NCBI GenBank assembly: GCA_004802705.1
Contig: SGPL01000519.1
Span: 1 to 23,201, forward strand
Length of the DNA: 23,201 nucleotides
Origin: Bondarzewia mesenterica
Taxonomy: Eukaryota > Basidiomycota > Agaricomycetes > Russulales > Bondarzewiaceae
Direction of reading: 5' to 3'
The notes below the pieces were generated by a model. That model was given only the letters and a program-made list of their open reading frames with translations, ran no database searches and was not told the origin of the DNA. Shown piece after piece: positions 10,603-18,847 of the stretch; within the stretch, counting starts at the first letter, position 1, and each line of letters begins with the position of its first letter. The translations under genes and the position numbers were made by a program.

Positions 10603-11083
10603 ATATATGAATGCTTGCAACCTGCCCGGTGCAAATTCCTATGATCGCTTGCAAAGACTGCCATACATATGTAGACCTTTCTTGTTTTGTTGCACAAAGG
10701 CGAATGTCAATGAAATGACCCTTGAAGCTTGAGGCTTGATTCATGGGGAAGTTGGGAACAACGTGGATGTGAATCCAGGAAAAGTCAAGAATTAAATTTG
10801 GCATTGAGTAGGATGTTTTCGATAAAATCCCAAAAATAACTGAAAGAGATGAATTCCTGGTACCGTTAGGGACCAGGTCTTGTCTCCGGAGTTCGTGACG
10901 TTACATCTAGTTGAGCTGCTCAGTCACGTCACGTTGTCGGCATTTGCCGTTGTTTTCCGCACCTTCCGGGGCGATGACGGAAAATGACGGTCAATATCTG
11001 TTACGTTTCAACCATATCTCTCTGCACAAATAGTAGTACAGACGGTATCGCAACTCTACCATCTTGTTGTGTCATTTCAGGCT
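10603..11083. other. Intergenic region downstream of the NF-X1-type gene
   Basis: This holds the 3' flank of the NF-X1-type gene and the presumed promoter/leader of the small orphan gene. A short inverted repeat, CCTGGT...ACCAGG, lies at 10856-10877. A TTTCAG acceptor at 11075-11080, just before the orphan's ATG, suggests an intron in its leader or an upstream exon that I could not define. No other gene was recognised. Confidence 0.5.
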
Positions 11084-11642
11084 ATGCTGAAACGAAAACT
11101 TGTCGAACCTTCTGGCGACCCTGGTCCTCCCTCAATCCATCGAGACCAAGGATCGTTTGCTTCTTCTGATATTGGAATGGAACGCCCCTTACTCCACGGT
11201 GGGTACATAGCGTAGATGGCTGTACATAGTGATTTATGTGATGTTGGGCTTAAGCTTGTTGGTCAATTTCTTTTTAGAATGCGTTGTAGGTGGGGTGCAT
11301 GATCTTGCCGTCCGCCCGTTGTTTGAAGAGGGGTCATCCACGACGCCTGACACTCTCGTCCATGCCTCGATAGATAATCACGGCCTCGACTGGTTACAAG
11401 AAGACCTGTATGTCATGGCCGGCATCACCACAGAACAATACAAAAATACAAAAAATTTACAAACACTCAGCGTCGCCAACAACAGCACGTCACGAACCTT
11501 CGACGACAACCAATGCGCGCGCATGACGTTCGACTTCAAGGACTGTGGAGCAGTTGCAGCGAGAGAGTATCGTCCAACCTGGAACTGGAATGCCCCTCGT
11601 TTAGGGTCTGCAAAGTATTATAGGAAACATGTAATTCTGTAG
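11084..11642 (+). CDS. Small hypothetical protein, spliced orphan
   Basis: Tentative model: join(11084..11198, 11278..11407, 11471..11642), 138 aa. Intron 1 (79 nt, GTGGGT...TTTTTAG, phase 1) joins two frames that would otherwise look unrelated: MLKRKLVEPSGDPGPPSIH... and ECVVGGVHDLAVRPLFEEGS. Intron 2 (63 nt, GTATGT...ACTCAG, phase 2) is in frame and free of stops, so it may be retained. The protein has no signal peptide, membrane segment or domain I recognise. It is acidic in the middle, and its C-terminal part has a W-N-W-N motif. A splice acceptor just upstream of the ATG hints at an additional 5' exon. The gene lies tail-to-tail with the membrane-protein gene. It could be lineage-specific or a chance set of splice signals. 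Confidence 0.4.
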
Positions 11643-11707
11643 CGATGCGCACCTTCGTCTGAAAAATTCTGTGCTAGCTTGTCACCATTCCAATTATCCC
11701 ATACACG

Positions 11708-11735
11708 CCATATAATAATATTATTGATATTGGCG
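11708..11735. repeat. A/T-rich imperfect inverted repeat between convergent genes
   Basis: A perfect 12-bp palindrome, AATAATATTATT at 11714-11725, is flanked by GCCA and TGGC. It falls in the 293-bp gap between the 3' ends of the orphan gene and the membrane-protein gene. It could belong to a 3'-end or terminator region; no function can be shown. Confidence 0.4.
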
Positions 11736-11935
11736 ACTTACCCGCCCTTTCCGCTCGCGGTCCGGTACCAGGTGGTGCCCGGAGGGCCGTGGTATATACC
11801 TAGCCTTTCCGCCCCCAGCGCAATCGCTTGAACTATGACCTGATCTTTCTCAAGACTGCCTGCAAACTGGAGACGCCGAGCTCGCATCTGTACGAACATC
11901 CATGGCTTTGATGGAAAATACGCGATGCGAGGGGA

Positions 11936-13039
11936 TCACCGTTGAGAATATTTCAGAACTATTGAAAAGCCAGCCCGAGTCGCAGCTGTCGGGATTAGCT
12001 CGCAGCGGTCCTCCACGAGCTTGTTCGTATGATCCGTGATGTTGGCGAGCGCATTGCCAGGAGGGAGCTTAAGGAACCTCAGCATTTCGGCATGAGAAGC
12101 ATATTGTTGTCCAGCCACGACGCTGAGCTGAAAGGAATAAGTATTTGAGCGAAACACGGATGTATAGTTACATGGTTAATCAAACCAAGCAAAACAGTCA
12201 TGATATGCACTGCAACAGGAATGCGTACAAAGACATTATTTTCTGCACAAACAATCAAGAAGGCGCGATCCAGTGTGCTGAGCATCCAAACCCAAAGCGG
12301 AAAACCCGTATGTCTCCACAAAAGCATCTTCCACTTCCTTCCAAACGTCGGGGTGAATGAAACCGATTTGCGGATACCAACTGATGATTTCCTGCGGAGA
12401 GATAGTGGGCCGGAGGCTGAAAAGCGAGGCGCGCCTTTTATCCAAGAGGATTTTCAGTAAGCATAAGATGTCATCGAGATCTGCCGCTTTCGTACTTCCA
12501 CCAGGCAAAGCAGGATTCGTGTTGCCATAGCGTTTCATCTGCGACGAGAGGGCCCACTCCCACTTCGCGGCATAAAGCACCAGTTCGTCGGATCGGAAGA
12601 TCACCTCGTTTTGAGTGACAGAATCCGCGACCCATCGCGACCTTTCGGCTCCAGTAGGAGCGGGGACGGTCATCTCCCAGCTCATCCACCGGGAGTCCAG
12701 GTCGAGCGCCTGAGCAGTTGCCGCAATTTCCTGCGAAAGGACGTCACTGACTACACCGCTTTCTTCGACGGCGAAATAATTGATGGTCGTTGTCGAAGAA
12801 CGATTTTGGAAGCACATTAGACTCAATATACCTCCCGATACGATAAGGATGATCGGGATTTTTGTGACTCGACGTCTCAGAAATTGAGACATTTGTCGCA
12901 GACCTGATATGTATCGTCAGGCGAGGGACTCAATCATTCTGATATTCTGATACTAGCATCACTCACCTTGTAGTAGGTCATTCTCCGTGTACAGCCTATC
13001 ATTGTGAAGTCTGCTCGTTTCAGAGAGTCGTCGAGACAT
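11936..13039 (-). CDS. Hypothetical single-pass membrane protein
   Basis: Model: complement(join(11936..12127, 12172..12209, 12253..12903, 12967..13039)), 317 aa, phases consistent. Introns are 63, 43 and 44 nt, and the third exon is only 38 nt. The start is the first ATG after a TATATAAA box at 13112-13119. Residues 1-38 are basic and presumably cytosolic (MSRRLSETSR..., then FLRRRVTK). Residues 40-56 form one hydrophobic segment (IPIILIVSGGILSLMCF). The remaining ~260 residues are probably lumenal or extracellular, Trp-containing and without a recognised domain (e.g. WKEVEDAFVETYG, LPPGNALANITDH). This is a type II signal-anchor layout, as in Golgi or ER enzymes, but no glycosyltransferase DxD motif stands out. 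The small introns are supported because they reconnect three frames. Without them the frame stops at 12236, giving a shorter C-terminus. Confidence 0.7.
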
Positions 13040-13111
13040 AGAGATGGGAATGATAAGATACGATGTGGGTAGATGGGCTGAATGAAGTAAAAACACTCCC
13101 TCAATGAGCGG

Positions 13112-13119
13112 TTTATATA
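13112..13119 (-). promoter_or_regulatory. TATA box of the membrane-protein gene
   Basis: TATATAAA on the minus strand, about 75 bp upstream of the ATG at 13039, with no intervening ATG and a C/T-rich leader. It fixes both the direction and the likely start of this gene. Confidence 0.65.
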
Positions 13120-14125
13120 GAAGGGGGAGCTGGCGGAAGTTACCGTCAGGATTTGGAAGGGGATGACCTGTCGGCAATACGTTTTGCGACTACGCAAGAA
13201 GACTCGTACAACTCGTACACGATGTGTCCAAGAATTTTCACTCCTCCGATGCAATTAATTACGTACCTCTGGATGCCCTAAAACTGCTGCGGAGTGTAAA
13301 GGATGATAGCGCAGTGAGTACGACTGTGAGGACAATAGACACACCCACATGAGTGTGCTAAAGAGTCTAGGTCATGTAATGGAAGCGACGCGAATGGAGA
13401 TGAAGGGAGATAGATACGATTCGTAGAACACATGTATCGCCTTCAATGGGTACGTTCCCTTGCTTGAATATGCACAATTGCCATCGGCGATCGGCCAACG
13501 CGCGAAAGCATCACCTGCAATGCATGATCGGAACCGTGGGCGCCTATCGGCATTGCAACCTTAAAGTCCTACAAGCTCATTTTGTGAGAAATACATAGGT
13601 CAGAAACTATGGTTACATGGGTAAGGCCGCCCAAGGTGTAGGATGTTGAAAAATGATTGCAATGACGAGCAACCAATTGAATGATGGATGATCCCTGCGG
13701 ACAAAAGACAATAGCAATAAGCGATATTTTGCAACTTCATTGAGAGGTCTGTCAAGTTTTAGTGAAGCACGAGGGACAGACAACGTCTAGTGGAGTGTTT
13801 AACCTACATCATGAGCAGTGGATGGCAGTCGGAGGATTGGTGGAGGAACCTCGCGTATGAACGCTTACGTAATATACGTAATTTGCCACACGATATTCGG
13901 ACCACCCCTTCAAGCCTGTCACGGTTTCCAAGTCGTACATACACGCACAACTCAAGAGTTGACTTAGTACGAGCACCGAGTTCAGTACCATGAACCATCA
14001 TGTCTGGATCCTGGCATTTTCTCGACCCATCTCTCGAAACCTTCTGACACAGATCATGTTGGAAGGCGGCTATGCTTGGAGTTTAAGACGAGTCACACGT
14101 ACTTAGGACGAGAGCGTGTTGCCTC
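13120..14125. other. Divergent intergenic region
   Basis: About 1 kb separates two divergently transcribed TATA-containing genes and should contain both upstream regulatory regions. It has only short chance frames (e.g. 13790-13993), with no domain, RNA gene or repeat I could support. Confidence 0.5.
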
Positions 14126-14133
14126 TATATAAG
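14126..14133 (+). promoter_or_regulatory. TATA box of the DUF4139 gene
   Basis: TATATAAG, 85 bp upstream of the ATG at 14211 and followed by a pyrimidine-rich leader ending in ATCATCATG. This is typical core-promoter geometry for fungal genes. Confidence 0.65.
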
Positions 14134-14210
14134 ATGTACGCCTTAGTCTGAGGCGCTCAGCATCCTAGGAACTTTCTCTCTGCAACTTTCCTACTCAACC
14201 ATCTATCATC

Positions 14211-16431
14211 ATGTCCTCTGTCATCACGGTCGATGCGGCGAAATATCCGCTCCGATCCGTTACTGTGTTCAAGTCTGCTAAAGCGGAGGTCGTGCGCACG
14301 TTCAAACTGTCCTTCCAGGTGAGTGTTCTCCATGAGGATTTGATCTTGAACAAACACTGCGCGGTGTCTTACTTTCTCCTGTGGTTTACAGAAAGGCCAG
14401 AATAAGGCGGAAATCCGTGGTCTCTCCAGTTCCCTGGACACGGAGTCCGTGCGCATCAATGGCCTGGGAAATGTTCAGCTCTTCGACGTTGTCTGTACCA
14501 TCGGCAAGGCAAATTCGAATGGACCCGACAGCCTGGCTGAGGTCATCCGAGGGCTCGAAGCCAAGAAGGCTGCAATCGTCGCCGAGAAGAAAGCGATCAG
14601 TGATGCGAAAGACGTCCTCGACAGTTACTCCAAGACTCTGAAGGGCGATGATGTTTCTCCGGAGCAGGCAGATGGTTTTGTGTTAAAGTACATCGAGCGC
14701 ATGCGGGCGCTCGTCAAGGTTGGCGCAGAGCTGGACGAGCAGATCTTACAGTTGAGCAGGCAGATCGAGAAGGAGACGACGGAGGGCTCCATCAAGCAGG
14801 GAAAGACGAATGGTGAAGTTACTGTTGTCGTCATGGCGAAAGAGGCTGCCGAGGTTGAGCTCAAGTTGATTTATGGTACGGCTTTTTCTCTAATTTCGTG
14901 AGGTACGTCTTGCAATCAGGCTGACCGCACCTCTTTTCTGCAGTTGTCCGAAACGCGATGTGGCTTCCGACGTACGAGCTCCACGCGACGACAGACGCGG
15001 GAAAACCCGCTTCCACAGTGTCATTGCACTACCGCGTGCGCATCACGCAAAGCACGGGCGAGGACTGGACGAACGTCGCACTTACACTCAGTACAGCAGC
15101 AATGGATTCATCTGATCAGCACATTCCTGCGCTCAAGCCCATCCGCATACGCCCACCTCTGCCGAAAGGTACAAACATTTCCCATGGTGCCCCAGCGGTT
15201 TTCGACTCATTCGGTGGACCAATGCAATTACGACAACAACAGATACAACAGATGCCGCAGCAACAGCAACAGCAGCGTACGTTTATTCAAATATTCCCTT
15301 ACTTTTGCCAATCAGATTGTACAAACAGGACAGCCAGTGCTGTTTCATGCACAGAGGTCTGCAGGTGCGGGCTTGTTCGGTAACGCGAACACTCCCCAGC
15401 CGCTGCAACCCCAGTTCGGGTTTGCTGGCTTGACGCCTAGCGCTGCGCAGCAACCGCTGCAAGCCCAGCCGACAGGCGCAATCGCTTTTGGCTCTGCCAA
15501 TGCTTCTGCGGGATCGGAAGATTCGGAGGAGTGGGAGGAAGCCACGAGCATGGGTGAGACTCCTCCACCTGCGTTCACTGAGCCGACGACGGTTGTGAAG
15601 GAGAGCCCACTGTCGGTGTCATATCTTGTGGAGGGGGAATCGAGCATCCCAAGTGATGGGCTTGCGCACAAGGTCTCGGTTGCAGAGCTCAAGTTCGAGG
15701 CGCAGGTCGCGCATGTCGCCGTCCCTCATGAAAAGGCCGTTGCGTATCTTCAGGTACGTGTATTTGTTCATCATTCCCAGACGGTGGATATTGACAGATA
15801 GGACGTACATTCTCACAGGCCGCAGTGAAGAATACGAGTGACTATCGGTTGCTCCCCGGTTCTGTCAACGTGTTCCTCGACGATAGCTACGTGTCCAAAA
15901 CATCCATTCACGTATGTTTTCCAGACCTATTGTGAGAGTTCTTCTGCTGACGAGCACCGTTCAAATAAGGACATCGCGCCTGGCGATACTTTCGACTGCA
16001 CCCTCGGCCCTGACTCCTCCACGCGCATCACCTACACGCGTCAATCGAAGCTGACGACCGCACAAGCGAGCGCGTTCACGGAGCAGTTCAACACGACCAC
16101 GTACACGAGCCGCGTGACGGTGCACAACCAACACAATTTTGCCCTCGGCACTTTCATCATTCGCGACGCGCTGCCGGTGTCCGATGACGAAAAGCGTGTC
16201 AAGGTCATCCTGCGGAGGCCCTCGGTACTCGCGGAGGCCAAGGAGGGCGAGAAGTGTGATGTCAAGGACGGGCTTAAGGTGCGTTGGATGAAGGCTAAAG
16301 ATGGCAAGGGCGGGAGAAAGGAGGGCATGTTCGAGTGGATCTGGAACGTTGATGCCGGGAAGGAGGTCACGATAGAGACGGAGTGGGATGTTAAGGCGTC
16401 TGCCGACGTCCGTTGGGTCGAGGCGGCATGA
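14211..16431 (+). CDS. DUF4140/DUF4139 protein (mucoidy inhibitor A-like)
   Basis: Model: join(14211..14318, 14392..14875, 14944..15276, 15329..15753, 15819..15911, 15970..16431), 634 aa; introns 52-73 nt, phases consistent throughout. Residues 1-110 match the N-terminal DUF4140 region (YPLRSVTVFKSAKAEVVRTF, GLSSSLDTESVRINGLG). A coiled coil rich in Lys/Glu/Ala follows (about 75-175). The DUF4139 beta-rich domain begins near VRNAMWLPTYELHATTD and VSLHYRVRITQSTGEDW. It continues after a Gln-rich insert (about 290-308) and a Gly/Pro-rich linker into DYRLLPGSVNVFLDDSYVSK, then SRVTVHNQHNFALGTFIIRD, and ends in WIWNVDAGKEVTIETEWDV. The bacterial name comes from a mucoidy phenotype; the biochemical role in fungi is unknown. 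No signal peptide or membrane segment is visible, so it is probably cytosolic. Confidence 0.92.
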
Positions 16432-17086
16432 AGGGCGCGTATTTACATGGGTTATGCAAGTGTGATCTCAACGTAATCAGTGTACTTTTACATCGTGTGT
16501 TTGTGTATATTAACGTACCGAGGTTTGGTCGAATATACAACCTGAATCCTGTTGATCGTATGTCAAGGCCGCAGGTCATTTGTATTGAACATGCGTTCTG
16601 TGGTCGAAGCCGGAAAAGGCAATTTTATTGCCAATGCGAGAACTTCGGCGGAGCTCTTGCGTGAAAGCAAACTGAAGTTCTGTCATTATTTACTACGAAA
16701 TGCGAATGGTATCTATAAAATTGGAATAATGTACTCGTACTGGAAAGCAAATCCAGGAACAAAACCGAAGTCGTCCAGAGTAAACGGGAAGTCCACGTAC
16801 TGATCGTCCAAACACATAACGGTACACAATGTCAATCCTACTGTACAACATAGTTCTTTGTGCAAAATGTCTCGGAAGTGTGTGATAGGATCCGGAAGGA
16901 ATGTGTGGTATAAGTGCGCTGTCGAGAGGAAAACATTTAGCCCAGAAGATTTCCAATAGCATAATATGAGAGATAGAACGTGACGCACAGAAAAAAAAAA
17001 AAGATGTCTTTGACCTTGACTTCAGGTCTTTTGAAGTCCAAGACAATAAATAAATAGAGTAGATCTGGCCGACAGACCTCGACCTG
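16432..17086. other. Convergent intergenic region (two 3' UTRs)
   Basis: The DUF4139 gene (plus) and the Ser-rich gene (minus) end here tail to tail. The sequence is A/T-richer, has a run of A residues around 16990-17003 and an AATAAATAAATA stretch near 17045-17056, consistent with 3'-end processing signals. No coding potential was recognised; the frames seen are short and lack domains. Confidence 0.5.
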
Positions 17087-18847
17087 TCACTTCATCTTCA
17101 TGTCCCGTAACTGCGTGATGACCTCCCCGATGCCCTTTTCCTGCCATTCGCCGCTACCCGTATCTTGGATCACGACTGTGGGCGGCGTGTGAGTATCTGG
17201 ACGCCTGTCCATTGAAGGACGAGAGGATCGAGACGGGCTCCTAGCTTTCTTACTACCATTGTTCATGGCGGCATCAGAAAGCCCCCAGACTGTCGACGGT
17301 GTCGACATACCAGAAGACGATGCCTTCTCGGCTGACAGATTGCGAAGTTGGGACGGAAGCTGGTATGGCTGACGAAGGAATGACGCTGATGCCGTGGCAG
17401 AGATGGGCGACGGGGAGTGCAGGATGAGTGGCGTGTCTGCGCTCGCGATAGTCGTATGAGTTCGAGGCAACGGTGGATCTGCAGACAGGTCGTCGAAGCC
17501 CTGCTTCCGAGGCGTCGACGGGGCGGATTTAGTTCGGGGACGAGAAGAGCGTGATGGGAACTTATTTGGAGTGCGCGCGGACGTCGGGCGTGGCATCGTC
17601 AGGCTTGTGCTGTCTTGGTGACGGAGCGTCGAGGACGGTATTGAGGGCAAGGGCGGGATCGGTGGGGCTTTCTTGCTTTTGATGCTGTCTGCTGGACTAG
17701 CTGCCCGCGATCCCTTCGCCTTGCCCTTGCCCTTGTCCGATGCGCCAGATAACGTGCGCGTGCGCGAACGTTGTATAGGGCTCTCGGCAGCAGAAGAGGA
17801 CACGTTGGATGTAGTCCTCGTCCTACCCTTGCCCTTATCAGAGGTATTGGACAGTGTTCTTGAACGTTTGCGTGGTGCTGATTGCGTCATAGGGACGATG
17901 GCCAAAGCTGGCTTCATCTTTAGCTTGTCGTTGACCTTGTCCGAGGACGTCGACAACGACCGTAAGCGCATTGTGCTGGCACCGGTCAACTGGGGAGGTG
18001 ATGGCGCTGTCACCTTTGTTGACTTCTCCGAAGAGAAGGATATCCGCTCGACGCCCTTCGAAGATGAAGCGTCGCTAGAGGTATAATGACGGACCACAGG
18101 TACCGTTCCGGTCCTGGGTCGGGTGGAGGCAGGTGATGGTGAAGAGATAGCCGAGGTGGCGGAAGAGAAATACATGGAGGACGTTCTTGAGGACGGTGCT
18201 GAACTTGCGGACGGGCGGCTCAACGGAGTAGAGGCCGACCAAGAGCTTACGGGAGTAAGGAGGGAGCTAGACCTGTCTCGGTCCTTATCCTTGTCTCGAT
18301 CGCCATATGCATAGTCACCCGGGTGGCCAAATGATTCAATCACCCCTCTAGAAGCCCAGGGCGGCAGAGCGTCCTCGTCCTTACGACCGACGTCAATGGG
18401 ACGATGGATCCGAGAAAGACGGAGAGCCTTGATGCTCTCCTTCATTGGATTAGGGTTGACCGGTTGAGATGCGACGGGTGTCGGGGGGAAGACCAGTTGA
18501 TCGTGATGCATAGATGGGGCGAAATGCGAATCATGCTGAGTGACGACTGTAAGATTTGGCGGAACGGGTTTGGCTTTGCGTGTAGATGGGATGTCAATAA
18601 CGTCGTCGACAGGAGGCTTGTGTGCAGAGATGAAAAGAACTGGAGTATCCTTCTCCGTCTGTAAGCTCAGGCTAGCCTTTGATGCGTGATGTCGACGAGG
18701 CACTTTGAATATTGCAGAGCTGTCCTTACAAAATAAATTCCCAAAGATTCGACGACGCTTGACTGGGGTATTATCGGGCGCCTCGATGAGTTCGGAGTTT
18801 GGGGGAATGTGCATGGCCTCTGGAAAAGAGGAGACGGAGAGGGCCAT
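17087..18847 (-). CDS. Single-exon Ser/Pro-rich, probably disordered protein with 34-residue repeats
   Basis: An uninterrupted 586-aa frame starts at an ATG in good context (ATCACCATGG). Ser, Pro, Thr, Arg and Lys dominate and no globular domain is recognised, except possibly a short N-terminal segment with a basic KRRRIFG (residues 30-36), a candidate nuclear localisation signal. A DRDKDKDRDR charged stretch lies near 183-192. Three imperfect repeats start at residues 294, 328 and 362 with an exact period of 34; each reads R-x-R-x-L-S-x-x-S-D-K. Pro-rich PPIPPLPSIP (395-404) could bind SH3 domains. The C-terminus (GEWQEKGIGEVITQLRDMKMK minus its last residue) looks like a short amphipathic helix and may be the conserved end. 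The composition suggests a phosphorylated scaffold or regulator, but that is inference. Confidence 0.75.
   Translation of the reverse strand: MALSVSSFPEAMHIPPNSELIEAPDNTPVKRRRIFGNLFCKDSSAIFKVPRRHHASKASLSLQTEKDTPVLFISAHKPPVDDVIDIPSTRKAKPVPPNLTVVTQHDSHFAPSMHHDQLVFPPTPVASQPVNPNPMKESIKALRLSRIHRPIDVGRKDEDALPPWASRGVIESFGHPGDYAYGDRDKDKDRDRSSSLLTPVSSWSASTPLSRPSASSAPSSRTSSMYFSSATSAISSPSPASTRPRTGTVPVVRHYTSSDASSSKGVERISFSSEKSTKVTAPSPPQLTGASTMRLRSLSTSSDKVNDKLKMKPALAIVPMTQSAPRKRSRTLSNTSDKGKGRTRTTSNVSSSAAESPIQRSRTRTLSGASDKGKGKAKGSRAASPADSIKSKKAPPIPPLPSIPSSTLRHQDSTSLTMPRPTSARTPNKFPSRSSRPRTKSAPSTPRKQGFDDLSADPPLPRTHTTIASADTPLILHSPSPISATASASFLRQPYQLPSQLRNLSAEKASSSGMSTPSTVWGLSDAAMNNGSKKARSPSRSSRPSMDRRPDTHTPPTVVIQDTGSGEWQEKGIGEVITQLRDMKMK
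17714..17968 (-). repeat. Coding tandem repeat, 34 residues (102 bp) x about 2.5
   Basis: Within the Ser-rich protein, RLRSLSTSSDK (294-304), RSRTLSNTSDK (328-338) and RTRTLSGASDK (362-372) recur every 34 residues. The second and third copies continue with GKGK/GKG-rich basic sequence. The segments between the cores have diverged, indicating an old duplication or selection on the core. Confidence 0.7.

Noticed and set aside
10856..10877. Inverted repeat CCTGGT...ACCAGG as a transposon end or terminator
   Set aside because: The arms are only six bases, with no matching partner or target-site duplication seen; such repeats are expected by chance.
12079..12327. Overlapping hydrophobic frame as a second membrane protein
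   Set aside because: It is better explained as alternate-frame reading across two small introns and an exon of the 317-residue membrane protein.
13790..13993. 67-codon plus-strand frame in the divergent intergenic region
   Set aside because: Comparable frames are open on the opposite strand over the same bases; there is no domain or promoter, so it is probably chance.
17673..18086. 137-codon plus-strand frame opposite the Ser-rich gene
   Set aside because: It mirrors the biased codon composition of the minus-strand frame and has no independent start or domain.
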